Shown: positions 47,467 to 56,377, counted from the first letter of the stretch. The stretch is DNA of 64,000 bases from CAVQBJ01 sp963819075 (GCA_963819075.1 CAWFUP010000002.1:806001-870000); one strand, 5' to 3'. Numbers and translations: made by a program. The notes: generated by a model from the letters alone, not told the origin.

Positions 47467-49301
47467 GGCGCGTCGACCTCGCGACCACGCCTTGCGGTCA
47501 CCGCGACGACGCGCCCTGCCGGTGGACCGTCGTCGACGACGCGCAGCCGTGGCGGCGCGGCTCCCGTGCGCTCCCGCGCCTGCACCTCGCCCGCCGGCGC
47601 GGCGGGAAGGCGCACCGTGAACGTCGTTCCGCGCCCGGGCGCGGAGTGCACCTCGATCGTGCCGCCGTGCGCGTCGACGAGCGACTTGACGATCGACAGG
47701 CCGAGGCCGGTGCCGCCGCCGCGGGTCTGGCCGGCCCCCCGGTAGAAGCGGTCGAACACGCGGTCGACCTCGAGCGGGTCGATCCCCGGCCCGTCGTCGG
47801 CGATCTGCAGCGCGAGCAGGCCGCCCTCGGCGCCGAGCCGGACCGAGACGTGGCCCGCCTCGGGGGTGTACATGTGCGCGTTCGTGAGCAGGTTCATCGC
47901 GATCTCGCGCAGACGCACCGGGTCGGCGAGCACGAATGGCAGGTCAGGCGGAGCGTCGACGCTGAGGTGCTGGCGCTTCTCGCGCAGACGTGGGCCCATC
48001 AGGCGCACCGTCTCCTGGACGATCTCGGCGAGATCGAGCGGGCGAGGCGAGATCTCGACCTCGCCGGCCTCGATGCGGGCCAGGTCGAGCAGGTCGTCGA
48101 CGAGCTCGACGAGCCGATCGGTGCTGAGCCGGATGATCTGCACGAACTCGCGCTCGCGCTCCCCGAGGCCGCTCGCGCGCTCGAGCAGCTCGACGAAGCC
48201 CTTGATCGAGGTGAGCGGGCTGCGCAGCTCGTGCGATGCGGTGGCCACGAACTCCGTCTTGACCTGCTCCAGGCGGGCCCGCTCGCTGACGTCGCGCACC
48301 GTCCAGACGATGCTCGGCGCGGAGCCCTCGGCGTCGGGCATCTCCGCGGCCGTCGCCGCCAGGACGCGCCCGGCCCGCTGCACGGTCACCTCGTGTCCGA
48401 GCGCCGCGTCCACCGCGGGCAGCGCGGCGGTGTGGTCGACGCGTACGCCGGGCGCGAGCTCTGCGAACAGCTCGCGGGCCAGGGGGTTGGCCACGGCCAC
48501 GGTGCCGTCCGCGTCCACGACGAGCAGGGCCTCCCCGAGGCCCTCGACGATCCGCGCCAGGCGCCGGCGCTCGTCATCGAGACGCGCCAGCGCGTCCGCG
48601 AGGTCGTCGGCCATCGCGTTGAAGGCTCCGGCCACGGTGCGCACCTCCTGCGGCCCCTCGATGCGCACGCGAGCCTGCAGATCGCCGCCGGCGAGGCGGC
48701 GGGCCGCGTCGGCGAGCCCGGCGAGCGGGCTGCGCACGCGCGCGGCGAGCAGCCACAGCAGCCCGAAGACGGCGATCGCGACCAGCACCGCCGACACCAT
48801 GATCGCCGCGAGCGCACGTCGCGAGGCATTGCGCGCGTCGAGGAGCGCGGCCGCCCGGCGCTCGGACGCGTGCGCGACGAGCGCGTCGACATCGCTGCGC
48901 ATGGCGGCGTCGAGGGTGAGCGTGTCGGCGATCGTGGTGCGTGCGCGCCTCGCGGCGAGCTCGTCGCGCGCCGCGCTGCCGAGCAGCGTGGCGGCGAGCG
49001 GGTCTCCGATGGCCAGGCCGTCCGCGGTCGACATCGCCGCCGCGAAGTCGCGTCGCGCGGCTCGTCGCTCGGGGATTCCGCGCCGGCCGCCGGCGAGGCG
49101 CATCGTGTTCTGCTCGATCGCCGCCGCGGCGAGCAGGCGGTTCGCGCTCGATTCGAGCATGTAGGCGCTCGAGAGTCGGTTCTCGTAGCGCTGACGGGCC
49201 TGATACAGGGCGGCCACCCCGAGACCCGCGAGCACCGCGTACAGAATCGTGATCCCGAGCAGGGCAGAGGCGACCGAGCGGGCGATGGACAGGCGGCGCA
49301 T
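47463..49301 (-). CDS. sensor histidine kinase, membrane-bound
   Basis: A 612-residue kinase with two membrane helices (about 10-32 and 165-187) enclosing a helical extracytoplasmic segment of about 130 residues. HAMP (about 188-240) and a PAS-like domain (about 245-335) follow. HisKA has TASHELRSPLTSIKGF, and the ATPase has NLLTNAHMYTP, DDGPGID and GGGTGLGLSIVK. ATG 49301 is preferred over a TTG two codons earlier. The signal sensed is unknown; partners are the HD-GYP and receiver proteins. Confidence 0.93.
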   Translation of the reverse strand: MRRLSIARSVASALLGITILYAVLAGLGVAALYQARQRYENRLSSAYMLESSANRLLAAAAIEQNTMRLAGGRRGIPERRAARRDFAAAMSTADGLAIGDPLAATLLGSAARDELAARRARTTIADTLTLDAAMRSDVDALVAHASERRAAALLDARNASRRALAAIMVSAVLVAIAVFGLLWLLAARVRSPLAGLADAARRLAGGDLQARVRIEGPQEVRTVAGAFNAMADDLADALARLDDERRRLARIVEGLGEALLVVDADGTVAVANPLARELFAELAPGVRVDHTAALPAVDAALGHEVTVQRAGRVLAATAAEMPDAEGSAPSIVWTVRDVSERARLEQVKTEFVATASHELRSPLTSIKGFVELLERASGLGEREREFVQIIRLSTDRLVELVDDLLDLARIEAGEVEISPRPLDLAEIVQETVRLMGPRLREKRQHLSVDAPPDLPFVLADPVRLREIAMNLLTNAHMYTPEAGHVSVRLGAEGGLLALQIADDGPGIDPLEVDRVFDRFYRGAGQTRGGGTGLGLSIVKSLVDAHGGTIEVHSAPGRGTTFTVRLPAAPAGEVQARERTGAAPPRLRVVDDGPPAGRVVAVTARRGREVDAP

Positions 49302-49440
49302 GGGCAAGTTTGACGGCGAGCGTCATTGTGTCGATCGCGTCGGCGGCGTGGCGCGCACTGCACCATCGGGGTGCTGCAACGCGGCTGGCAGGCGGCGTCG
49401 ACGAGCAGGGCCGGGGGCCCGCCCGCCGTAGATGGGGGGC

Positions 49441-49674
49441 ATGTCGGTCGCCCGTTCGCACCTGCCCGCCGTCATGCTCGCGCTCGTCTGCCTCGCGGTC
49501 GTCGCCGCGCTGCTGGCGGCGTCGCTCGGTGCCGGGGTCAGCGCGCTGGGGCTGCGCGAGCTCGTATCAGGGCCCGGCCTGCCGCGTCCATCGCCCGCCG
49601 TCTCGCCCCTCTCTGGCGCGGGTCGTCGATCGTGCGAGCATGGCGCTGCGTGTTCGCAATCGCACTCTCCGTAG
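49441..49674 (+). CDS. possible small membrane protein, or remnant
   Basis: A 77-codon frame with one hydrophobic stretch (VMLALVCLAVVAALLAASLGAG) then Pro/Ser-rich sequence. It resembles the N terminus of a FecCD-type permease but stops at TAG. It overlaps the EamA start. It could be a short gene, a remnant or chance. Confidence 0.25.
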   Translation: MSVARSHLPAVMLALVCLAVVAALLAASLGAGVSALGLRELVSGPGLPRPSPAVSPLSGAGRRSCEHGAACSQSHSP

Positions 49675-50510
49675 TCGCCTCGGCCGCGTGGGGCATGTCC
49701 GACTTCCTGGCCGGCGTCACGTCGCGCCGGCTGCCGGTGCTCACCGTCGTGGCCACGATGCAGTTGCTCGGGCTGGCATTGATGTCGCTCGTGCTCGTCG
49801 CCGTGCGTCCGCCGATGCCGGGCCTCGACGCGGCCCTCCCCTCCGTGGCCGCCGGGGTGGCGGGCATCGCCGGCCTCGTCTGCTTCTACCGCGCGCTGGC
49901 CACCGGCACGATGAGCGTGGTGGCGCCAATCGCGGCCTGCGGGGTCGCGCTGCCGGTGATCGTCGGCTTCGCGCAAGGCGATCGGGTCGGGATCATCCAG
50001 GCCGTCGGACTGCTGCTGACCGTCGTCGGTGTCGTGTGCGCCTCGCGCGCGGCGCCGGACCGCGCGCTTGCCGTCGGCGGTTGGGCGCCCGCGCGCCTGC
50101 GCGTCGGGAGCATCGCGCTCGCGCTGCTGGCGGCGCTCGGCTTCGGCAGCTACTTCGTGTTCGCGCACGCGGGGGCTCGCGGCGGCGTCCTGTGGCTCGT
50201 CGGCCTCTCGCACACGGCGGCGATCCCGCTCGTAGTCGGGCTGTGGCTCGCCGGCCAGCGGGCCGTGCCGGCCGGACGCCGCGACGGGCTGCTGCTCATC
50301 GGCCTCGGGCTGATCGACCTCTCGGCGACGGCGCTCTATGCCGTCGCGACGCGCCGCGGGGCGCTCGCGCTCGTGGCCGTCGCCGGCTCGCTGTACCCGG
50401 TCGTGACGGTTCTCATGGCCCGCGCGGTCCTGCGCGAGCGCGTGCTCCCGGTGCAGGGCGCCGGGATCGTCGCTGCGCTCGGCGGCGTGCTGCTGCTCGC
50501 CGCCGGCTGA
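49632..50510 (+). CDS. EamA/DMT family transporter
   Basis: A 292-residue protein with about ten membrane helices in two EamA halves. The opening is FAIALSVVASAAWGMSDFLAG and the repeat-like GSLYPVVTVLMARAVLRERVLPVQGAGIVAALGG ends the second half. The family moves metabolites or drugs. GTG starts at 49632 and 49650 are both in frame and neither has a good ribosome site. It lies 41 bases from the CtaG gene on the same strand. Confidence 0.85.
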   Translation: MRAWRCVFAIALSVVASAAWGMSDFLAGVTSRRLPVLTVVATMQLLGLALMSLVLVAVRPPMPGLDAALPSVAAGVAGIAGLVCFYRALATGTMSVVAPIAACGVALPVIVGFAQGDRVGIIQAVGLLLTVVGVVCASRAAPDRALAVGGWAPARLRVGSIALALLAALGFGSYFVFAHAGARGGVLWLVGLSHTAAIPLVVGLWLAGQRAVPAGRRDGLLLIGLGLIDLSATALYAVATRRGALALVAVAGSLYPVVTVLMARAVLRERVLPVQGAGIVAALGGVLLLAAG

Positions 50511-50551
50511 CCTCGCGCGGCGAGCCCCCGGGGCGTACCCTGCGTGGCGGC

Positions 50552-51463
50552 ATGGCGCCGCTGGCCGTCTCTCACCTCGCCCCGGTTCTCGCTCCGGCGC
50601 AGCTGGTGCCGCCGGGGATCGCCGCGATCCTCTACGCCCAGCGGGTGCGCACGCTCGCGCGCGAGGGCCGGCCGGTCCCCGCCGCGCGCCAGGCCGCGTT
50701 CTATGGCGGTCTGGTCGTCATCCTCCTTGCGCTGCTGTCGCCGATCGGGCGCATCAGCGACGACCTGCTCGCCGTGCACATGGTCGAGCACCTGCTGCTC
50801 GGTGACATTGGCGCCCTGCTGCTCGTGCTCGGGCTCACCGCCCAGGTGATCGCGCCGGTCATGCGCATCCGGGCGATCGATCGCCTGCGGTTCCTCACGA
50901 ACCCGCTCGTCGCCTTCCCCCTGTGGGTGATCGACCTCTACACGTGGCACCTGCCGGTCCTCTACCAGGCGGCGCTGCGCCACCAGGGCATCCACGCGCT
51001 GCAGCACAGCTGCTTCATCTTCTTCGGCGCGAACATGTGGATGTGCCTGTTCGGGCCGCTGCCGCAGCCGGCCTGGTTCGGCAACCTGCAGAAGCTCGGG
51101 TACATCCTCGCCGTGCGCCTCGCCGGCGCCGTCATGGGGAACGTGTTCGCGTGGTCGGGGACGGTGTTCTACCCGGACTACGCCAAGGGCGAGGCGTACT
51201 GGCACGTGACCCCGATCGCCGACCAGAACATCGCCGGCGCGGTGATGATGGTTGAGGGCAGCATCCTGACGATCTGCCTGTTCGCGTGGCTGTTCCTGAA
51301 GACCGCGCGCGAGAACGAGGAGCGCCAGGAGCTACTCGACTTCGCCCACGGCCGCGGGCTGGAGCTCACCGACGAGCGCGCCGCGCGCGCCGTGGCCGCG
51401 GGGCGCGGGCCGGAGCTGCGGCGGCGGCTGGAGGCGCGCGCGGCGTCAGGCCCGGACGGCTGA
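50552..51463 (+). CDS. ctaG: cytochrome c oxidase assembly protein CtaG (Caa3 type)
   Basis: A 303-residue multi-pass protein with about seven membrane helices. HMVEHLLLGDIGALLLVLGL, WHLPVLYQAALRHQGIHALQHSCFI and the MWMCLFGPLPQP region are the conserved His/Met motifs of Caa3_CtaG, which handles copper for cytochrome oxidase. An acidic/basic soluble tail follows (about 245-303). TACCCT lies 10 nt before the ATG. No oxidase genes are in the window. Confidence 0.88.
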   Translation: MAPLAVSHLAPVLAPAQLVPPGIAAILYAQRVRTLAREGRPVPAARQAAFYGGLVVILLALLSPIGRISDDLLAVHMVEHLLLGDIGALLLVLGLTAQVIAPVMRIRAIDRLRFLTNPLVAFPLWVIDLYTWHLPVLYQAALRHQGIHALQHSCFIFFGANMWMCLFGPLPQPAWFGNLQKLGYILAVRLAGAVMGNVFAWSGTVFYPDYAKGEAYWHVTPIADQNIAGAVMMVEGSILTICLFAWLFLKTARENEERQELLDFAHGRGLELTDERAARAVAAGRGPELRRRLEARAASGPDG

Positions 51464-51472
51464 CCGGGCTGC

Positions 51473-52114
51473 TCAGGGAAGCATGGGGGCGAACAGCTCG
51501 CGCAGCTGGGCGATCGTCTCGCTCGCCTCGCGGTGATGGATCGCGCGCATCCCCAGCTCGAGGGCGGGCGGCAGGTTGAACGGGAGGTCGTCGACGAACA
51601 CGCACTCGCTCGGGGGCAGGCCGATCGCCTCGGCGCCGAGCTCGTAGATCCGCGGTGCCGGCTTGCGGATGCCCACCTCGCCGGAGATGATCGTGCCGTC
51701 GAACAGCTCGGCGAGCAATGGGCGCGGATAGGTGCCGGTGCCCCACGAGTTGGAGATGAGCCCGGTGCGAATGCCCGCGGCCCGCGCCGCACGGACGACG
51801 TCGACCATCGGCTCGTCGAGCACCGCGCCCGCGAACAGCTGCGCGATGAGGCTGTCGCGGCGCGCCGGGATGCCGAGCAGCCCGGCGAGTTGCGGCTCGA
51901 ACGTCGCCTCGTCGACGCGCCCCTCCTCGAAGGCGAACAGCAGCCGCTGCGCGTCGGGATTGGAGCGGAAGGCCTGCACGAGCGCGTCGCGGTCGATCCC
52001 CTCGGCCTCGCAGAAGGCGGCGAAGGAGTCGAAGAGGTTCGTCGTCATCACACCGCCCCAATCGACGAGCAGGCCGGTCGGGGCACCGTCGACGCCGGGC
52101 TCATTCTTCGCCAC
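51473..52114 (-). CDS. HAD phosphatase of the ACAD10/soluble-epoxide-hydrolase-N type
   Basis: A 213-residue HAD protein. Motif I reads LVDWGGVMT: the nucleophile Asp is present but the usual second Asp is Gly, as in ACAD10's own HAD domain. IRTGLISNSWG is motif II, and RKPAPRIYELGAEAIGLPPSECVFVDDLPFNL is motif III/IV. GAGGAGGT precedes the GTG. It overlaps the APH kinase gene by 14 nt. It may act on phosphorylated hydroxyacyl compounds; activity is uncertain. Confidence 0.87.
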   Translation of the reverse strand: MAKNEPGVDGAPTGLLVDWGGVMTTNLFDSFAAFCEAEGIDRDALVQAFRSNPDAQRLLFAFEEGRVDEATFEPQLAGLLGIPARRDSLIAQLFAGAVLDEPMVDVVRAARAAGIRTGLISNSWGTGTYPRPLLAELFDGTIISGEVGIRKPAPRIYELGAEAIGLPPSECVFVDDLPFNLPPALELGMRAIHHREASETIAQLRELFAPMLP

Positions 52115-53186
52115 GGGTCACCTCCTCGGCGCGGCGCGCCAGCTCGAGCACCCCGTCGCCGAACTGCCGCAGGTACGGATCATCGGTCGTCCCCGACACG
52201 GCGCGCTTGTAGTTGCCCTCCATGAAGACGATCGACTTCCACAGCGCCAGCGCGGTGTACCAGCGCAGGTCGCGCATCGAACGTCCGGAGCGCTCCTCGT
52301 AGCGGGCGACGAGCTCGGCGCGCGTCGGGAACCCCGGCAGGCGCGTGACGCGCCCGAGCGCCTCGCGCAGGCCGCCGTTGGGATCCTCGCGCTCGGTCCA
52401 GAACATGCACAGATAGCCGACGTCGGCGAGCGGGTCGCCGATCGTGGCCATCTCCCAGTCGAGGATCGCCTCGAGGCGCGCCGGGGACCGCGCTGCGTAC
52501 ATCGTGTTGCCGAGGCGGTAGTCGCCGTGCACGATCGTCGCCGCACCGGACCGCGGCAGATGCTCGGTCAGCCACGCACCGACGCGCTCGACCTCGGGCA
52601 CCTCGCGAGTGCGATTGTGCTCCCACAGTCCCAGCCAGCGCCGCAGCTGGCGCTCGAGGTAGCCCGTCGGCTTGCCGAAGCCCTCCAGCCCGGCGGCCTG
52701 CCAGTCGACGGCGTGCACCTCCACGAGCGCGTCGATGAGCTCGTCGGCGACGCGGGCCCGGTCGGCGGGCGTGTCGAGCGCGGGTGGCAGCTCAGTCGTG
52801 ATCACCTCGCCCTCGATGCGTTCCATTACGTAAAAGGGGGCTCCAATCACCTCCTCGTCCTCGCACACGGCGAGCACCTCGGGAACGCGGGCCGGCGTCG
52901 GGGCGAGCGCGCGCAGCAGGCGAGCCTCGCGGAGGACGTCGTGCGCCGACGGCGGCAACGGCGGGCGGGGCGGGCGGCGCAGGATGACGTCGGCGCCGTC
53001 GCGACCGATGCGGTAGGTGACGTTGGAGTGACCGTCGCCGACCGGCGTGGCCTCCAGCTCGCCCGATCCGAGGTCGTGGTGGTCGAGGAAGGCCTGCAGC
53101 GGCCGCAGGATCAGCAGCGGCGGGCGGTCCTGCGGGCCGACGTCGGACGGGTCGCGGACGATGTCGTCGGGGGCGATCGCGCTCAC
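52101..53186 (-). CDS. aminoglycoside-phosphotransferase-fold kinase, ACAD10/11 type
   Basis: A 361-residue APH-fold kinase. GHSNVTYRI is the nucleotide loop, then VILRRPPRPPLPPSAHDVLRE. IVHGDYRLGNTMY and ILDWEMATIGDPLADVGYL are the catalytic and metal segments. Its wording (LPPSAHDV, IGAPFYVMERIEG, VHAVDWQAAGLEGFGKPTGYLERQLRRW) is that of the kinase part of ACAD10/ACAD11, which phosphorylates 4-hydroxyacyl groups, not an antibiotic kinase. The GTG start has TAGCGT 7 nt upstream. Confidence 0.9.
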   Translation of the reverse strand: MSAIAPDDIVRDPSDVGPQDRPPLLILRPLQAFLDHHDLGSGELEATPVGDGHSNVTYRIGRDGADVILRRPPRPPLPPSAHDVLREARLLRALAPTPARVPEVLAVCEDEEVIGAPFYVMERIEGEVITTELPPALDTPADRARVADELIDALVEVHAVDWQAAGLEGFGKPTGYLERQLRRWLGLWEHNRTREVPEVERVGAWLTEHLPRSGAATIVHGDYRLGNTMYAARSPARLEAILDWEMATIGDPLADVGYLCMFWTEREDPNGGLREALGRVTRLPGFPTRAELVARYEERSGRSMRDLRWYTALALWKSIVFMEGNYKRAVSGTTDDPYLRQFGDGVLELARRAEEVTRGEE

Positions 53187-53193
53187 CGGACAA

Positions 53194-53199
53194 ACGCTA
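53194..53199 (-). promoter_or_regulatory. leaderless -10 box for the APH-type kinase
   Basis: TAGCGT ends 7 nt before the GTG at 53186 on the minus strand. It would drive both the kinase and the overlapping HAD gene. Confidence 0.45.
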
Positions 53200-53395
53200 T
53201 GTCATCGGGCCGGGGGACGCCGTGGCAGTTGTCGAGGTCGTCTTCTCGGCGGGCAACAGCGCAACATCGGCGCCGCTATCGTGTCTAACAGGTGTCGGTC
53301 ATCGCGCCGCCCTTTCGCGAGCCCGCTGTCGTCCCCGGACTCGCATCACGCGTCGTGACGCTGTCTGGCCCTGTCTCCGACCCCTTTCTTCATTC

Positions 53396-54841
53396 ATGTA
53401 CGCATCCCCACGTCGTCTCGCCTGGACCCTCGCTGCGGCCCTGACGCTCGCCACCGGGATCGCCGCCGCGCCCGCGCCCGCCGTCGCCTCCACCGGTCAG
53501 TCGATGTACATGGAGGCCCCAACCGAGCTGCTGTCAGCCAAGCTCCGGCCGGCCGCGCTGAATACGCTGCGTTCGCTCGGCGTGCACGCGCTGCGCGTCG
53601 TCATGTACTGGGAGGACGTGGCGCCCTCGCCGAACAGCGCGAGCACGCCGAAGGTCGACCTGACCAACCCGGCCAGCTACGCGTGGGGCCAATACACGGC
53701 GCTCATCAGCGCCGCCCAGGCACTGCATTGGCCGGTGCTGCTCGACGTGTCCGGCCCGGTGCCGAAGTGGGCGACCGCGACGCACCGCGACCACGTCACG
53801 CGCCCGGATCCGCTCGACTTCGAGCGCTTCATGACCGCCGTCGGCAAGGAGTTCTCCTCGCAGGTGCGCCTGTGGGCGATCTGGAACGAGCCGAACCACC
53901 CGTTCTTCCTCATGCCGCAATTCAACGCGAACGGCACGCCGGCGTCGCCGCTCATCTACCGCGCGCTGTGGCAGGCCGGCTACGCGGGCCTGCAGAATGC
54001 GGGCGTCGCGCGTCCGAGCGTACTCATCGGCGACACCGCGCCGACGGGCTATGAGCACACTAAGGGCGCGCACGACGTCGCGCCGATCACCTTCCTGCAG
54101 GGCACGCTGTGCCTCAACAGCCACTACCGCAAGGCGAGCACCTGCTCGCTGCTGCCGGCCGCCGGCTGGGCGCACCACGCGTACACGATCCCCGCCGGTC
54201 CGACGTTCCAGTGGTCAGACCCCAACGACGTCGCGATCGGCTCGCTCGGGCGCCTCACGGGCGCGCTCGACGCCGCCGCGCGCGCGGGCGCGCTGCCCGG
54301 CGGGCTGCCGATATACCTCACCGAGTTCGGCTGGCAGACGAAGCCCAACCGCTCGGGGCTGGCCGTCTCGCTGACCAACCAGGCGATCTTCGACGCGGTC
54401 TCCGAGCGCATCGCCTACTACAACCCGCGGGTCGCCGCCTTCTCGCAGTACCTGCTGCGCGACGACCCGGTCGGCGGCCCGCCCGGGTCGGGCGTGAGCG
54501 GAGGCTATGTCGGCTTCCAGACCGGCCTCGAGTACCTCAGCGGCCAGCCCAAGCCGCTCTTCTACGGCTTCCGCCTGCCGCTCGTCGTGACCCGGCAGGG
54601 CGGTGGGTTCTCCCTCTGGGGGCTTATCCGCCCGGCCACTGGCGTGACGCACGTGCAGGTGCTCGTCCTCTACAAGGGCTCGCACCGCTCGGTGAGCCTC
54701 GCCCGATCGGTGGCGACGAACTCGCACGGCTACTGGACGCTGTCGGCACGTGCGGGCGGCGCCGTCAGCTTCGCCGTCCGCTGGCGCTCGCCGACCGGCA
54801 CGCTGTACACCGGCGCGACGGTCACGCCCTTCCCGCATTAG
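53396..54841 (+). CDS. secreted TIM-barrel glycoside hydrolase-like protein
   Basis: A 481-residue protein with a signal peptide (ARRLAWTL-like, residues 3-33, cut after AVAS). The (beta/alpha)8 landmarks are LGVHALRVVMYWEDVAP, WAIWNEPNHPFF with the acid/base Glu and PIYLTEFGWQT with the nucleophile Glu, as in GH5/GH39-like clans. The C-terminal 90 residues look like a beta-sandwich. The substrate polysaccharide is unknown. ATG 53396 is preferred because it opens on the signal. It is followed by a GC-rich hairpin. Confidence 0.8.
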   Translation: MYASPRRLAWTLAAALTLATGIAAAPAPAVASTGQSMYMEAPTELLSAKLRPAALNTLRSLGVHALRVVMYWEDVAPSPNSASTPKVDLTNPASYAWGQYTALISAAQALHWPVLLDVSGPVPKWATATHRDHVTRPDPLDFERFMTAVGKEFSSQVRLWAIWNEPNHPFFLMPQFNANGTPASPLIYRALWQAGYAGLQNAGVARPSVLIGDTAPTGYEHTKGAHDVAPITFLQGTLCLNSHYRKASTCSLLPAAGWAHHAYTIPAGPTFQWSDPNDVAIGSLGRLTGALDAAARAGALPGGLPIYLTEFGWQTKPNRSGLAVSLTNQAIFDAVSERIAYYNPRVAAFSQYLLRDDPVGGPPGSGVSGGYVGFQTGLEYLSGQPKPLFYGFRLPLVVTRQGGGFSLWGLIRPATGVTHVQVLVLYKGSHRSVSLARSVATNSHGYWTLSARAGGAVSFAVRWRSPTGTLYTGATVTPFPH

Positions 54842-54845
54842 GGCC

Positions 54846-54864
54846 CGCGGCGGGAGCCGCCGCG
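54846..54864 (+). terminator. hairpin after the glycoside hydrolase gene
   Basis: CGCGGCGG pairs with CCGCCGCG around a GAG loop (8 bp) starting 5 nt after the stop. No U tract. Confidence 0.4.
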
Positions 54865-55009
54865 CGGGCGCGCGGGGGGGCTGGCGCTCGGCGAGTGGGC
54901 GCCCGCCCCCCGGCGCGCTCGCGTCTGGGCGCTCCGGGGCCGGCGGGCCGCGCAGCGTGGGTTCGGGAGCACCCCCCGCCCCGACCCCGGTCCGCACGCT
55001 CCCCCGGCC

Positions 55010-55015
55010 TACGAT
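55010..55015 (+). promoter_or_regulatory. leaderless -10 box for fpg
   Basis: TACGAT ends 6 nt before the fpg ATG, the same hexamer and spacing as at 32499-32504. A -35 is not evident. Confidence 0.5.
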
Positions 55016-55021
55016 GCAGGC

Positions 55022-55867
55022 ATGCCCGAGCTTCCCGAGGTCGAGATCACCGCGAGGCGGCTCGACGAGGCGCTGCGCGGCGCGCCGGTGAAGTCCGTCC
55101 TGGCCCCCGGGGTGAACGCGCTCAAGACGTTCGACCCGCCGCTCGACACGCTCGTCGGCCGGCGCCTGGAGGGCGTGCGCCGGCGCGGCAAGCACTTCAT
55201 CGTCGACGTGGAGGGGGAGCTCGCGCTGCTCATCCACCTCATGTCGGCTGGTCGACTGCAGTTGTTCGACACGCTCGCGGGCCCGCGCGACCGCACGTCG
55301 CGACTGCTCGTGCGCCTCGACGACGGGCGCGAGCTGCGCCTGCGCGAGTTCGGCACCAAACAGGCGGCTTGGGTCAAGCTGCTGTCGCGAGACGCGCTCG
55401 AGAGTGACGAGGCGCTCGCGACGCTCGGACCGGAGGCGTGGCCCGACCCGCCGGCGCTCGAGGATCTGCTCGACGCCGCCCGCCCGCTGCATCCGCTGCT
55501 GCGCGACCAGCGTGTGATCGCCGGCATCGGTCGCTCCTGGGTCGACGAGATCCTGTGGGCAAGCCGGCTGTCGCCGTTCAAGCGCGGCGACGACCTCGAC
55601 ACGGACGAGCGCGCGGTGCTGCGCGAGTCGATCCGCCAGACGCTCGACGGCGCCCTGGCGCACTACGAGGAGACGGTGCGCCTGCCGATCCCCGACAAGC
55701 TGCCGATGCCGCTGCGGGTCCATCGCCACGAGGGCGAGCCGTGCCCGCGCTGCGGCACGACGCTCGCCGCGGTGCACTTCGAGGACTACGTCATCGCCTA
55801 CTGTCCGCGGTGCCAGACGGGCGGACGCGTCCTGAAGGACCGCCGCCTCTCGCGCCTGCTGAAGTAG
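55022..55867 (+). CDS. DNA-formamidopyrimidine glycosylase family protein
   Basis: A 281-residue base-excision repair glycosylase/lyase. The N-terminal PELPEVEI provides the catalytic Pro2 and Glu. RRGKHFIVDV holds the Lys of the beta-hairpin, and a C-terminal zinc finger has CPRCGTTLA...YCPRCQTGGR with four Cys. It removes oxidised purines or pyrimidines; Fpg/MutM versus Nei-like specificity is not decided here. A leaderless promoter precedes the ATG. Confidence 0.93.
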   Translation: MPELPEVEITARRLDEALRGAPVKSVLAPGVNALKTFDPPLDTLVGRRLEGVRRRGKHFIVDVEGELALLIHLMSAGRLQLFDTLAGPRDRTSRLLVRLDDGRELRLREFGTKQAAWVKLLSRDALESDEALATLGPEAWPDPPALEDLLDAARPLHPLLRDQRVIAGIGRSWVDEILWASRLSPFKRGDDLDTDERAVLRESIRQTLDGALAHYEETVRLPIPDKLPMPLRVHRHEGEPCPRCGTTLAAVHFEDYVIAYCPRCQTGGRVLKDRRLSRLLK

Positions 55868-55900
55868 TCGCTCATCCCCACCGACGCGAAAGGACCAGAC

Positions 55901-56377
55901 ATGATCGAGCAGGGCGAGCAGGCTCCCGACTTCGAGCTTCCAGATCAGAACGGCGAGACGGTGCGGCTGTCCGCCCTGCGCGGGCGGCCGGTCGTCCTCT
56001 ACTTCTATCCGAAGGCCGACACCCCGGGGTGCACGACGCAGGCGTGTGGCATCCGCGACCACCGGCAGCAGTACGAGATCGTGGGCGCGGCGGTCCTCGG
56101 GGTCTCGCCCGATCCGGTGAGTGCGGTAAAGAAGTTCGCCGACAAGCACGATCTCGGCTTCACCCTGCTCGCCGACTCCGACCACGCCGTCTGCGAGCGC
56201 TACGGCGTGTGGGTGGAGAAGTCGATGTACGGGCGCACGTACTGGGGCGCGCAGCGATCGACGTTCATCATCGGCCCCGACGGCGTGGTGGCGAGCGTCA
56301 TCCCGAAGGCGACGCCCAAGACGCACGACGACGACGTGCTCGCGGCGCTCGGCCAGATCTCCGGCGCCGCCGCCTGA
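55901..56377 (+). CDS. bcp: peroxiredoxin, BCP/PrxQ type
   Basis: A 158-residue thiol peroxidase. DFELPDQNGETVRLSALRG and YPKADTPGCTTQACGIRD hold the peroxidatic Cys with the resolving Cys five residues later, typical of PrxQ. LLADSDHAVCERYGVW follows. Ribosome site GAAAGGACC. It lies 33 bases after the fpg-like gene, so a DNA-damage/peroxide pairing is plausible. Confidence 0.94.
   Translation: MIEQGEQAPDFELPDQNGETVRLSALRGRPVVLYFYPKADTPGCTTQACGIRDHRQQYEIVGAAVLGVSPDPVSAVKKFADKHDLGFTLLADSDHAVCERYGVWVEKSMYGRTYWGAQRSTFIIGPDGVVASVIPKATPKTHDDDVLAALGQISGAAA

Noticed and set aside
49310..51463. A single frame joining the EamA region to CtaG
   Set aside because: The first part is compositionally anti-coding; EamA is clearly in another frame and CtaG has its own start at 50552.
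52101..53186. Aminoglycoside resistance gene
   Set aside because: Sequence wording matches ACAD10/11-type kinases, which are metabolic, so no resistance role should be inferred.
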